Assembly (NCBI GenBank): GCA_006386115.1
Contig: VFIW01000006.1
Span: forward strand, 124,001 to 188,000
From: Globisporangium splendens
Lineage: Eukaryota > Oomycota > Peronosporomycetes > Pythiales > Pythiaceae
Direction of reading: 5' to 3'
DNA: 64,000 nt
The position numbers and the translations under genes were made by a program. The notes under the pieces were generated by a model. It saw only the letters and a list, made by a program, of their open reading frames with translations, ran no database searches and was not told the DNA's origin. Shown here one piece after another: positions 32,345 to 44,200 of the stretch (positions are counted from its first letter, which is position 1; each line of letters begins with the position of its first letter).

Positions 32345-34860
32345 CTAAATGCTGATCGAGTTGATTTGTTGCAAGAAATCTTCCGGGCTCAAGAGTTCTG
32401 TGCAGCCGTACCAAACAGATCGCGCAGGTTGCTGCCCCTTGGCGTACGCCATAAGGTTCTGGTATTCATTGTAGTTGCCACCGCCGATCATAAACACCAT
32501 CACTTCGCGGAATGGAGTTCTCTGACGAGGGACTTCGCCGTGGGACTTGATCTAGAGTGACAGACAACAAAATCCACAAGTCAGACATTTTTCGGTCGAT
32601 CTCACATGACAAGCAATTCGACCATCACACAAGTTTACCTTTGGGTCCAAATAGAGGAAAGTCTCGTCTTCAGTGTTTGGACGCAGGTCACAAATCGCGT
32701 CCGCCACACGCGTGATATGCAATTTCTTGTTTTCAGGCAGAAAGTTCTTCACACTCGCCGCCGCTTGGGCCAGAAAGCCCTGGGCCAGTCCCTTAAACTT
32801 GCTGACTCCCGCCGCAGCAGAGCTGTTTGGTGGGGTTGTCTCCGCATTCAGGAAGCCGCCAACGCTTGCATGCTTCTGAAATGCGGTATGCTTCTTGATA
32901 AACTTCCACGCATGCACATACACATCTTCCTGTCCAGAAGCCGTCGCAAATTGCTGATACGCGCTTTCAAACTCTGCGATTTCAGATCCGGAAGCTCCAC
33001 TGGTGAGGTAGTAGATCATCAGCAGGCGCACTTTATCTGCAAGCGAGCCCGTCTCTGGGTTAGAAAGCAACTGCAAAAGCTCGTTCTTGTCAGCATGGGA
33101 GCCATCGATCAGCTTCTGTTCGAGCATCGAGAACGACGGCACGTGTCGAGACGTGACACCTTCAAACGCAGCCTGGAAGATATTCGTGTGGACCTCGAGC
33201 ATCTTCTTCTTCTCCACGAGCATAGGTAACGTATCAACTGCTGCGACCAGGTCCTTCGTTCCATTCAACAGCGCATCATTTCCACCAGTCTATCAACATA
33301 CGAAAGCAAATACGTCAGCATTATTGTGTTCATCCAAGACCTCGTTTCGCACAAAACGAACTTACTCTGGCGCGAATCTGTTCTTCCTTTTTCGTCACGA
33401 GTTTCATTTCTTCCTCGTTCGCGTCAATTGCATCCGGAAACAGACTGCCAGCGTGGGTTTCAAAGAATTTGTCGCTCGTCACGTCCAAGTCGTACGTCTT
33501 CTCAACTGTACGACTACCCCCACCAGGTGTATTGTCACTACCCGAAGTCTTCACCGTGACTTTCACGCGATTCATTTGGATCTTGAGCATGTCGTCAACA
33601 AGCGCCTGGTACGTCGACGGATGGTGCAGACTCGAAGCAAGATCTTCATTTCGATCCATGATGATCAACACTGGACGCTATTGTAGACAAGAAACATCGT
33701 TTGCCTTTAAAATGAAGCCAGGAAATGTCTTCCCAAGTTCATAATTGAATTACATACCTGGAAGTTGGAGTTTCCCTCACTAAAGATGCCATTTCTTGCA
33801 GTCTGCAGACAAAAAACATAGTGCATCATCAGATTCAACACCACGAGCTTCTACTGCAGGAAAAGCAGAGGAGTCCTTTCACCTACCAAATGGTCTCGAA
33901 TCGTGTTGCTCAGTTGTTCTGCGACCATGCGCGACGGTCCGTCATTCTTGGGACATCGAATCACAGGCACCGTGCCAGAAGTGGCCAACACTGAGAACAG
34001 ACCTTGCACGATTCTGCTCATCGATTGCTCAATCTGCTTATCCTGTACGGTCGGGTCGTTGTACGCGCGGTAGCTGTTCGGAAGGTTCAGCGAGAACAGA
34101 CTTGGCTCTAGCGATACAAAGTTCGTGTACTGGTCATACACTTTCGAGATCTGCCATCGCCGCACAACAAAACAAGCCGCACAAGCGTAAATATCAATTG
34201 CTTGCGCCACCAAGGCACCAGAACTCATGCACTCACCATACTGGTGCACCCGGCTTCCACAGACAATCTCGCAAGCAGCTCCATCGACTCTCGACTCATC
34301 GGGTATGCGAAGTTCAAGTGCACAGAGCTGTACAGCTCCTTGGAGCAATCGGCGACAATGCGGTGGATATTCTCGGCTGTCGGTTCGACAAAGTAGATCG
34401 CTGGCACATCAGGAATCGCATCCCGCTCCTGTTCAATCAACATGTGGAGCGTCACGCCCTTCTTCCGCAACTCGTGCAGCTTCAGGATCGGAGAAATGAT
34501 GTCGCGGCAAAACTTGTCGTACACAAGCACCTTCCACTGTTCTCCCCAGTGGTCTCTGCACGCCACATCAAGAGTCAATCCGTCACCATCCCAATCGCGT
34601 TGGCAATGGCGTCACCCGCCTATAGGCTAATACAGAAGCAGTGACTTACGCGGCATCCTGTCCTGCGTCGTGGAATCCGCTGCTTTCCGCATTGAAATCC
34701 AGCATGCGGAGCAGGTTTTCTAATGCAAACAACGACACACAGAGGGTCAGTGAGGGGATAAGACGTACACCACTGGAAAGCGCGTTGAATAGGTCTTGCG
34801 TAGATACACATGCGCACCTTTCTGCTTCTCCTGGAGCGACTGCGTCGTCGCCATCATCAT
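32345..34860 (-). CDS. SLY1: Sly1-type Sec1/Munc18 protein
   Basis: Eight exons (about 34860-34818, 34719-34650, 34555-34237, 34150-33887, 33802-33758, 33677-33366, 33289-32639, 32551-32345) join in phase to about 636 residues, the normal Sly1 size. Conserved blocks are WKVLVYDKFCRDIISPIL, GVTLHML, IPDVPAIYFVEPTAENI, RPVLIIMDRNEDLAS and the C-terminal MVFMIGGGNYNEYQNL. Sly1 binds the syntaxin Sed5/syntaxin-5 and guides SNARE assembly for ER-Golgi transport. The ATG at 34860 is the first of three in tandem. A good initiator-like motif lies 32-47 bases upstream of it. The gene is intact, and runs convergently toward the Sec14-GOLD gene (about 210 bases between stops). Confidence 0.93.
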
Positions 34861-34891
34861 CGCCACGGTCGTCCCCAAATGCAGTTCGAGC

Positions 34892-34907
34892 CAAAGTTCA
34901 AATGAGC
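34892..34907 (-). promoter_or_regulatory. Initiator-like motif for the Sly1 gene
   Basis: Minus-strand GCTCATTTGAACTTTG has the invariant GCTCATT head of the oomycete initiator and lies 32-47 bases upstream of the first ATG. The 3' half is a weaker match (about 12 of 16 overall). Confidence 0.4.
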
Positions 34908-35637
34908 CTCGAAGGGAAATGCAGACACGTCAAAAAGGGGAAAGTTGTCGTGCTTTATCTCTCCTCTTAAGTGCGTCAATGGGTAATTGGACGAATGGGT
35001 GAGTGGGTGGTTTAGAACTACAGTACCGTACGGTAGATTTCCATCATCCGACAATGAGATCATGAATAATGAGGTTTTCTGCCTGGAATCTGTCGCGATG
35101 ATTTTTGGAGATTTGGATGCGATCTCTGACTGAGTGAGATCCTCAGAATAATGATTGGGAGCACACATCACCCACCATCCATATCATTCAAAATCAGGTT
35201 GGGAGAGAGCATGGCTACAGTCAAATGGAGGCTGGGACCAGCTCAGACTGTCTGGCATCCTTGGTAAATGGAAAAAGAGTTGTGTTTTCGTTTTCTGACA
35301 ATAAATATACTGGTCAATGGTGGCGAATGCAAATTTTTCGCTGGACCAAGTACGCGGGGTCGTTCGTCTCCATAGCGTCGCTGTTCGCCTGTCCCGAGTG
35401 TCTGCACATGGCTCACATCCATCATCACCACCACTGCGAGTCACACATAACATATAGAACCATGCAACAATATCAAATGGACATGTCGTCCACCTTGTTG
35501 TTTTCTTTCTTCTTGTTGTCGTAGTTTTGTCGTCGATGGGCGACGTCCGCATGGAAAGGACAGCGTCAAGCGCTTTGAGTCCCAGGTCTCTACCCGCCAT
35601 ATGGAGGGCAGGTCGTCAATTGTGAGGATTGTCCAAA
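34908..35637. other. Intergenic region between Sly1 and the ankyrin-PDZ gene
   Basis: No supported gene. Open frames on both strands near 35184-35600 are short, Thr/Arg-rich or Cys/His-rich by chance, and lack domain signatures. Confidence 0.4.
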
Positions 35638-36906
35638 TCAGGTGCAAAAGGACATGGCCGAGCTGAGTCGCAGCGTTTCTTCGACGGCCGACACTTTCTT
35701 TAGCGTTGCGTCGAGCATCTCGGCCACTTTGGCGTACAACACGGTGTTGTTGTCTTCGTTCGCTGCGCTCGTTGGACTGTCGGGGCTTCCCGCAAACATG
35801 TTGATCGACGAGGACGAGATGCTGTTGGTACTCGACGAGAATGGTGCCATCGTCGTCATGCCGCCGCTGCCTCCCTTGGAAAAGCACAACTTGCACGTCA
35901 CCTTCGAGTGTTTCAAGAACCGCGTGATCGTCGCGTACGACGAGTTCACGACCGAGGTGCCGTTGATGCTCACAAGCACATCACCTTCACTCAGCATCTC
36001 GGCGCCGAGGACGGCGCATCGCGAGCTGATTTTCTTGATCCGTGCGCCGATGTCGTCGTGTCGAACAGGTTCGAGCGAGAAACCGAGCTTGTCACAGGGG
36101 TTCCACAGCACCGTGTTCGCTGATGGCGAGTTGCTGCGGCGGCTACCGGACGACGAGCTGGAGAACGAGCTGCGGTAGGTCGAGCCTGACGTCGACGAGC
36201 TCGTGCGGATGTCAACACTCAGCTGCTGGAGTTGGGTGAGTAGTTCTTTCAGCTGGAGCGAGATCTCGGCCGACTCGATCGGTCCGATGGGTTTCGCAGA
36301 CGAACTAGCTGTGAGCTTCGTATTGTCCAGCAGCCGCGCATACTCGGACGCCTGGCGTGACGCCATCAGCGATCCAAGGGATCGTGCTTTCATGAGCTCC
36401 GCGTTATCCTTCGACTGGTTGCTGCTGCTGATCACACTGTTGGCGTCATCAAACGACACTGACCGCTGCATTATCGGCGAGCTGCTGCTGCTACGCACAG
36501 CGCGTGCGCCTGCCTTCCGGATCAGATCAATCGTGTACTTTGGCAAGTTGTTCTCCATGGCCAACTCGATCGGGTAGCGTCCGTTTCCATCTTTCATGAA
36601 CGCTGCTTGCGGACACGCCTGCAAGAGCACGTTAATGGCCAATCCCGACATCTTGGACGCGATCGCGACGTGCAGCGGCGCCATGCCCGACAGATTCTCG
36701 AGCTCGCACGCCTCGGGGAACGCCGCGAGCAGCGCCTTGAGCGTGTCCAGCGGCACCGACGGCTCTGTGCACGCCCAGTGCAGCGGCAGCATGCCAAAGT
36801 CGTCCTGCGCTGTGGCGAGCGCCGCGTTCTGCTCTACGAGCTCGAGCACGTCGCCCCACTCGCCCTGCTCCGCGAGCTCCAGTATGCGTCTTCGGGATGC
36901 ATCCAT
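35638..36906 (-). CDS. Ankyrin repeat and PDZ domain protein
   Basis: A single exon of 422 residues. The N-terminus (RRRILELAEQGEWGDVLELV) starts ankyrin repeats: MLPLHWACTEPSVPLDTLKA, MAPLHVAIASKMSGLAINVL and RYPIELAMENNLPKYTIDLI. A Ser-rich linker with a helical stretch (AEISLQLKELLTQLQQL) follows. Residues about 275-350 are a PDZ domain (KLGFSLEPV in place of the GLGF loop, EGDVLVSINGTSV, ITRFLKHSKVTCKLCF). It ends in a short helix (KVAEMLDATLKKVSAVEETL). Both domains are binding modules, so a cytoplasmic scaffold is likely; no partner can be named. Ankyrin plus PDZ combinations recur in oomycete proteomes, but I do not recognise an orthologue. An imperfect hairpin (GTACAAGAC / GTCTTGTGTAC) lies just upstream of the ATG at about 36912-36942. 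Confidence 0.85.
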   Translation of the reverse strand: MDASRRRILELAEQGEWGDVLELVEQNAALATAQDDFGMLPLHWACTEPSVPLDTLKALLAAFPEACELENLSGMAPLHVAIASKMSGLAINVLLQACPQAAFMKDGNGRYPIELAMENNLPKYTIDLIRKAGARAVRSSSSSPIMQRSVSFDDANSVISSSNQSKDNAELMKARSLGSLMASRQASEYARLLDNTKLTASSSAKPIGPIESAEISLQLKELLTQLQQLSVDIRTSSSTSGSTYRSSFSSSSSGSRRSNSPSANTVLWNPCDKLGFSLEPVRHDDIGARIKKISSRCAVLGAEMLSEGDVLVSINGTSVVNSSYATITRFLKHSKVTCKLCFSKGGSGGMTTMAPFSSSTNSISSSSINMFAGSPDSPTSAANEDNNTVLYAKVAEMLDATLKKVSAVEETLRLSSAMSFCT

Positions 36907-39740
36907 GTCTATGTGTACAAGACCCGGCGCGTCTTGTGTACTGAGTGTGTGTATGGCCTCAGCCGTCAGTGAAAGTCCCGTGCTGTCGAGGCTGCGAGAG
37001 TGAATACGAAAATGGTGGCGCCAGCAGCAGCAGCAGCAGGAGAAAAGAGCGTTGGACGCTTTCCATCACCATAGCGCCTGGCTTTTTCCTTCTGCGTGAC
37101 GGTCGACGCCCTCATGATGATGGCTTTGCACCCCAGAATTGAGGTTTTTGAGAAGCATGCATTAAGGTCCCAGAGACTCATTCTCCACACAAAAATGGGT
37201 GACTTTATGAATGTGTGGGCGAGAGGCATCCACGAACACAAAAAAGGGTGATGTGAATTCTTCTGCAGTGTATACTATACATAGAGTGCCTGCAAATGGG
37301 AATATTGTGAGGTGAAGGGGTCTTTCGGCACGCACCCAAAGAGATGCAAGAAGCGAAACGTTGGACAAATGCGCGCAAACTAAATATTTCGCTGTTGTGT
37401 GTACATGCACAATCGATCCTGCGTGCATAATGATGCTGCATCAACAGTCGCATTGCGGCCTTTCTCGTGCTGCCGCCCGCAGTTTACAAGATCCACAGCG
37501 TGAGCAGGCGGGTGCTTGGCTGTGGCAGTTGCCATTCATTCGGTTTCGCCCACATCACACGTGCGTCTGTGTGCAGTAGTTGCTCCCGGTTTTCCTGGAA
37601 ATTCTGTCGATTTTGTTCTTGCTGTTTTTCGCACATTTGGTGTGGATTTTAATAGAACTGGACTGACTGCCAACGAGTCGTGCGGTGTCTCTTCAATCAA
37701 AGGCGTCCAAAGCAAAACGGGAGGGCGATGCGAGTGAATTGAAACCCACACACAGGATAAGTTCACAATAACCGATCTGCAACCAGCTACCGCAGCAGCT
37801 GCATGCTGTTCATTTTCGCATGATGGCTGCGACGAGCCTGCGGCTCTCTGTTTGCGAGCGAATCGTCAGGATCTGGTCACGAGCCATGCGAGTCATCCAC
37901 ATCTGAAGGAGACTCGTATGTCGCATTGGCCAATGCGTCTGTCTGGTCGGTGCAACCGTTTTGAATCGAACCACTCGTTATATGTCGTGCCACCTACCAC
38001 CGTCAGTTCAGTTATTGCGGCCGCATTGTGGCTCGATGACTGGCATCACCAGAGGCGAAGAGCTCATTTTGGTTTGATTTGCAGTTGGATACGCCAAGTG
38101 GTTTTCTCTTCGAAATGTGCCGAGACAGGTCGCATTGTTCTCAGGTCTGGGATTTTTTTCTGATTTGCTTGATGAAGTGTGTGATGCCGCAGCAATACCG
38201 GTACTGGACGATATTGAGATCGAATTTTTACGGATGGGGGTAATTACGATTGGTCTTTGCGAGTTTGGACTGGTTTGGTTGGTTTGCACTGCAGCGACCA
38301 TTCGTTGGTGACAGAGCTGAAGCGAACGCACTTGCAGAAGGACGCTTCCACTTGTCAAGGCGTCCCATCAAGCAGTGCATCGGCGAACACACTCGCGAGT
38401 GTATGTGCGCTTCTTCCGGTGTTTTGTGCCAGATCTGTGTGTGTATGTTGTTGTATCTATGTGTGTGTGTTGTATTGAGCAAGTGATATTTTCAATCAGC
38501 TACTCTGAACAGAGTTTTAGTCGACTCGCCAAAACCCATGTAGTAAAAAAGATCTGATGCTCAAATTTTCCAACGAATATGTATTGAATGGGCACGCGAT
38601 TGCGAGGTATTCGCTGCTTCTCGTTCTCGAATGAGCCACAGCAAAGTGTCCAAATTCGCTTTGCCTGTGTGGCATCAGCGATGCGTTGCAAGTGAAAGAA
38701 CAGCTGTGCGTTAACGCGCATGGTGGAGAATCTTTTCCATGTCGAACACTGCTTGATGCTCGAATAAATCGTTGCGTGTGACGCGTTCGAGGTTGTACCT
38801 TTAAGGCACAACAGGTCAACGCGACCTGCACAAGTGACGCACAAGCCAGCTGAGCATGCGTTTGATGACATAGGGAGACCTTGTTGCATTCCCCACAGCT
38901 GACGTACGTCGATGCCGCAATCATCTGTCACATTACTCGCGTGTGTTTGCTATTTTACCACCACAGTCGCCAATACAAATGCAACTGACCCCCAAACAGC
39001 GGCAACTCTATTCAACGAGTTGCAATCGACAGAGCCACTCATACAACCACAACGCCTCCTCTCATCCATCCATGCCTTCTGTGGTCGCATCGAATGTGTG
39101 TGACTGTTGTATGCGACTGCAAGCAGCAGAGTCGATGTCCGAATGCCGCTGTGAACGTCATGAGGACCACCCAAATCCGCGTGTACTGATACTCTGTTAA
39201 CCCAAAAGAAAAGAACAGCCCGACCTTTCAAACACAAGTTGGCCAAAAATTTCATACCCCTAACCACGAAGCTCTCCAGCGCAAGCACAAACACCAAAAC
39301 GCAACGCTTTCTTTCCATTTCGACCAATAACATGTATCAATACTTACATAAAGCTCTTTGATTGGTTCTTTGTGCACGACTTGCTCACTTTTCAACCGAG
39401 GGGTAGGGCCCACTGCCGACTCTGTGCGTGAGCTCTAATTGGCTCGTCTGCTCGACTGTCTCTTCTGCTTTTACTGCAAGAGACCTACGACTCGCAGTGC
39501 AGACTCACTTGGCTGTTGCATGGGCAGCCACGATTTGACGCCTTCAAGTGGGTGCGAAGCTCGTGATTTGGAACGTCGGGGGAAGCAGGAATCAGCACAG
39601 CAACCCCACGCATCAAGTGGCCAAGCGAAGCGCTCCGCCAAAGAAATACACACGCACGCACTGTAGGCGCGTACCCTATTCAAGCAAGCCATTGCGAGAG
39701 AGAGAGAGAGAGAGGCACCAAAAAGATCTCTTTCGTCGGT
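36907..39740. other. Gene-poor gap of about 2.8 kb
   Basis: No convincing gene on either strand. It contains GT-rich runs near 38436-38472 and a plus-strand GCTCATTTTGGTTTGA near 38063 that resembles an oomycete initiator but has no credible reading frame after it. A 63-codon frame at 38912 could be a small secreted peptide but is unsupported. A non-coding RNA or degraded element could lie here unseen. Confidence 0.4.
39696..39714. repeat. (GA)n microsatellite
   Basis: Nine or more GA dinucleotides in a row, about 45 bases upstream of the ATG at 39759. It probably lies in the core promoter or 5' leader of that gene. Confidence 0.8.
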
Positions 39741-39750
39741 GCTCATTTGC
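39741..39750 (+). promoter_or_regulatory. Initiator head motif for the 39.8 kb gene
   Basis: GCTCATTTGC carries the GCTCATT head of the oomycete initiator only 9 bases before the ATG at 39759. The tail of the consensus is absent. Confidence 0.3.
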
Positions 39751-39758
39751 CAGTCGAG

Positions 39759-40559
39759 ATGAAGCGAGAACGGTCGACGTCGGCGCTCACGCACCACGTG
39801 CATGTGCGCGCGTCGAGTATCGAGGTCACGTGCGGGCCGTCGTCCCAGTTGCACCACTCCCGCCAGCCGTCCCGCGAAGACTTCTCTGTTGTTCACAAGC
39901 GTCTGCGGGGGTTGACTGCGACGGCGAGCGCAGTGCATGGCCACCATCATTTACCGAGTAATGCGACTTCGCTCATGATGAACTCGACGGTCAACGCGGC
40001 GTCTTTGGCATCGAATACTACGTCAGCCGCATGTGTGGCGAATGGAAGCCACCAGTCGACGGCGGCGCAGTTGCAGTTTTACGGCTTTTACTCGACGACG
40101 GCGTTTGATCGGTCCGCGATCTCCCCCGCGGAAGCGATTATCCTCGCAGCAGAGATGGCTGCGGATTTTTATAGCGAGGCGTCCATGCTGTACGATATGC
40201 TCTCGGAGATCAAGACGCTGAGCGACGAAGTGCGCGCTGTCGACGAGCTCATGAAGCGAATGAGTAATTTATTGAACGACGATGCGCGGTTGCCCAAGTC
40301 GCCCACGGAGGTCACGGCAGCTCAGGTCAGCAACGTCCGCAGCAACGTCCGCAACGTGTACAATGGGCTCGTGCGCGTGTACATTTTCCTGTTTCAGCGA
40401 TATTACCGCGAGTTCATGGAGCTGGAGGTGAGTGAGCTGCTGGCGGCGTCATGGCAGCGGCTGCTCGCGCTCGCGGCCGAGTACAAGGTCCTGGAAGAAG
40501 AGTTCATCCTCAAGGTGCTGGACTACGTGGTCAAAATCGTCAACTCCGTCAAGTGTTGA
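39759..40559 (+). CDS. Hypothetical helical protein
   Basis: 266 residues, one exon, no recognised domain. The ATG at 39759 is the first in frame. Residues 1-95 are basic, Ser/His-rich and disordered. Residues about 115-266 are strongly helical: AEAIILAAEMAADFYSEASM, LSEIKTLSDEVRAVDELMKR, AQVSNVRSNVRNVYNGLVRV, YIFLFQRYYREFMELEVSEL and EEEFILKVLDYVVKIVNSV. The amphipathic pattern and even spacing suggest a four- or five-helix bundle. Codon use and absence of stops favour a real gene. Function unknown. The aromatic YIFLFQRYYREF segment may be buried or membrane-facing but is too charged nearby for a normal membrane helix. Confidence 0.7.
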   Translation: MKRERSTSALTHHVHVRASSIEVTCGPSSQLHHSRQPSREDFSVVHKRLRGLTATASAVHGHHHLPSNATSLMMNSTVNAASLASNTTSAACVANGSHQSTAAQLQFYGFYSTTAFDRSAISPAEAIILAAEMAADFYSEASMLYDMLSEIKTLSDEVRAVDELMKRMSNLLNDDARLPKSPTEVTAAQVSNVRSNVRNVYNGLVRVYIFLFQRYYREFMELEVSELLAASWQRLLALAAEYKVLEEEFILKVLDYVVKIVNSVKC

Positions 40560-41240
40560 AATGTCGTCTGTCCATAGTAACAAGTAGTAGTTTATATATG
40601 CAAAACAGGCATGTTGATGCATATACAAAGTTGTGCATTAACGTGGAATCCTTCATCTGTTTCAACTCATCACGCACTGGATTTGCCCATTTTCACTGAC
40701 ACACAAGCCACACTAAAGCAATGTTCCTCTTGCGTCACTGTCTGCGCAGGAACTATAAAGGCATCATTTAACACAGCAGAGTAGTTCCCTGCATTTACTA
40801 AGCTGAGATCGACACTGATCCGCTCCAAACGTCCTTATAATCAGGCTGCATTTCCTCATTTAGCGTCCTTTTTACCACATAATGCCAGTATGGGAAGGGG
40901 AAAAGGCAGAGAACCCTCCAGAGTGATGGTCGGTGCGGGTTCATGGTGGGCGACATTTCATTTCAGCAGCAAGTGAATAGCAGCTAGTGCAGAGCAGAAG
41001 GAGAGCAGAAGGAAGGAAGCGAGGGCGACGGCACGCGTGCAGTCTCGAGTGAGCGACTGACACAGTAGCAGGCAGGCGGAGAGCGTCAGGGCGCCTTCGT
41101 CGTGCGCCCCGTCCACACACCCGCGCGCATTCATTTCATTCATTCGCAGCGTTCGTTTCTTCCCCGCGTTGTGTGTCTGCAAATCGCGCATTTCCTGTCC
41201 GCTTTCGGTCGATTGGGAGAGAGCGATACATTGGCCCAGG
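40560..41240. other. Intergenic region and 5' leader of the PIP kinase gene
   Basis: No gene is seen. The stretch near 41121-41160 has repeated CATT (ATTCATTTCATTCATTCG), possibly the transcription start zone of the downstream kinase. Confidence 0.4.
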
Positions 41241-44200
41241 ATGATGATCTGCGACGCGCTCAAGAACATCTCGGCAGCGTGCGTGACCTCACAAGACGAC
41301 GCGGACTCCTACTGGCTCACGACGAATGGCACCGAGACGAAACGCATTCGCGCGGCGGCGACGGCGAACGGGAAAAGCGAGATTGGCAGCAATACGAGCA
41401 CAGAGACGAATGGCGTAGTAGCGAGTAATGGCGCTGGTGCGCGTCGGGATTCGAGCAGTAGTGGCGGCTCAGCGTTTGAGGATCGATTGGTGGTGGCGCG
41501 CGCACCGATTTCGAGGTACGATAGCCGACTTGACGGAAGACCGGCGGGACCAGGAAGCCTCGTGTCGACCCGTCTTTCGCGATTTACGCATTCCGTCGTG
41601 CGCATCAAGACCCTGCAGATCCCGCGACTGAGTCCTGGCGAGAGTGTTGGAACGATGTTTAGCTCGCTTGATGCTGTACTCGGCGTGCAGCTGGCACTGT
41701 CGTCCCATCGGGACTACAAAGCGTGCGCCAATTTCGTTTTACCCGGAAGTGATGCAGAGGTGCTTGGAATTCAGCCAGACGCTGTGGTCGTGAGTCTAAA
41801 TGGGAGGTCGTTGAAATGGTATACTTTTGACCAAGTCGAAGAAGCCATTCGAGGCGCACTGATGACGTCGACGATGAAGAAGTGGTCAGACAGTGCCGAA
41901 GACGCGATTGATGTTCCGGAGATTGGCGATTACATCGTGCTCGAGTTTTCACAATGTGTCCAGGAGATGAAGGTTGACAAGAACCCGTACGAGATGACGA
42001 GGTTTCCGTCACCACTCGGTCAGCAGCTTCCTGGTGTGAAAAACTTTCAGGATGTAGAGGCAGTCGAACCAGCTCCAGAACAAGCTCAACCGCCTGTCCC
42101 TGTCCAGCGACACCGAGAGCGGCCTAAGCACTCGCTGAAGCACTTTTGGATGTCGGATCGCTCGTGCAAGACGTGCTATGAATGTGAACAGATGTTCACC
42201 TTTGTGCGTCGGCGGCACCATTGTCGGTCATGTGGTCAGATCTTTTGTGCGCAGTGCTGTGCTCGACTTCCGCAGTCATTTGGAGGTCCGAAGGTCGACG
42301 AGAGCATCACTAGACTACGGAAGCAGCTTGTTTGTCACACGTGCCATCGACGGCTTCGAGAAGGAATGCAGATGGAGCTCGCTGGCGTGCATGCTCAAAA
42401 CAACAAATCGAGCGGGTCTCAGAACTCCCCAGTGTCTCAACAGACACTGATGCTGATGCCGCCTCAATTAGCAGAAAAGCTTGAACGCTCGAATTCGGAC
42501 GTGTCACATTACAAGCAACTCGACAAGGGTGAGCTGTTTGACAAGGATGATATAAGTGACGATATCAAAGCAAATGAGCAACCTGAGAAGGCACGGTCGT
42601 CTGCGCTCTTCAGTATGTTTCCAAAAGTGCAAATCGTATCCAGCGTCCAGCACCTCGCTCATCAGACCCGTCTTCATGGGATGGCGAAGGACAACAAACG
42701 GAAGGACCGAATCAAGCAACGAAGGCTACGAACGTTCAGTGAACCACTCGCAGTCTACGGCAGATCCAACCTTCAGAAAGACAAAGACCTCAGGAAATTG
42801 AAGCGCTCGAACACTTTGTCAGGCATCGGGAATCCCAACGATCATCGATGGAGCGAAGCAAAATCGAACCAGTTTATCGAAAAGTCGAATGCAGAAGCGC
42901 TTAGCGCAGGAGTATCATCTCCTGGGTCGAAGATCGTGACAGCTCGGCCGAAGGCTCTATCGGGGACGTTTGAAGAGACCCGTTTTGGAAGTTTTGTTCG
43001 TATCAACCCGTTCACTGCTCCACCACGCAGCAACGAAGTTGTCCGACCCAAGAGTGGCAGTGTGTCCAGCTACATGGACAGCGGCAGGCTGAGCGTGAAA
43101 GAAACCGGAATGCTCGGTGTGATCGGTCTCGCTGAAAATGCTGGTGATGACTCCGGAGATGCCACGTGGGTGATGCGAAAAGACGAATCGATGCAAACGA
43201 TGGCAGATCAAGGTCGTGCACGAGTGGAAGAGCAGATGTTTCATCAGTTCAAAAACTCGAAGATCTTGGCCAAGCTGTCGATGTGGGACCAGATCAAATG
43301 GATGCAAATAGTCAGCAAGTTTGCTCATCGTGCTGCGCTGAGTGTGACTTGCGAGCCTGACTCTGGTGACTCGATGGACATCATGGAATATGTCAAGATC
43401 AAGTGCCTCGATGGCGGGCGTTTCCAAGACAGTTTCTACATCGATGGGGTTCTTGTCCACAAAAGTCTGGCGCGCAAGAACATGCGAACTGATATTCGCG
43501 ATCCGCGCATCTTACTCATTGCATCTGCGTTGGATTTCCAGCGAAACAAGGAAGCGATTTCGTCGTTGGAGAGTGTTGCGGGCCAAGAAGTCGAGTACAT
43601 GCACATCGCAACGGAGAAAATCATGACCTTGCACCCGGATATTGTCATGTTTTCCGGTCATGTGCATCGTGTCGCCGAAGAGCTACTGTTTAAGGAGAAT
43701 GTTGCCGTCGTCAAGAACGCGCGGCTAGTCGACCTGCAGCGGATTGCACGCTGTACAGGGGCATCGCTGCTGACTTCGTATGATCATGTTGACAAAATCT
43801 CGGATGAAGGAGTGATTGGTACATGCAAACGCTTTTACGTGATGGTGAGCGACCAAGAGCCGAAAAGTGCCAAACGATTTGAGCTCAAGAAAGGTGTGAA
43901 TGGAGCGTACCAAGCTCAGCAAGATGCTGATCGCGTCCAAGGTCGTAAGAAGCGTCATCAGCGACAAAACATCGTGTTTGAAGGAGGCATTGCATCGAAG
44001 GGCTGTACGCTGTGTCTGCGCGGTGGCTCGCAAGAAGAGTTTGATGAAGTCACTGCGATATTAAGCTCGACAGTCCGAGCTGCTTACAACATGCGACTTC
44101 AGCGCACGCTCTTGGTTGAGTATGGCTATCTTCCCCCACCAGAGACTCTATCAGAAACCCAGAATCGATCTCTTGCGGAGGAATGGTTTGCAAAATGCTC

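Noticed and set aside
38912..39103. 63-codon frame that might be a small secreted peptide
   Set aside because: The N-terminus is only weakly signal-like, there is no promoter or conserved cysteine pattern, and the region is otherwise non-coding.
41169..41240. N-terminal extension of the PIP kinase frame
   Set aside because: This stretch begins at TTG; the first ATG is at 41241, so the extension is treated as 5' leader.
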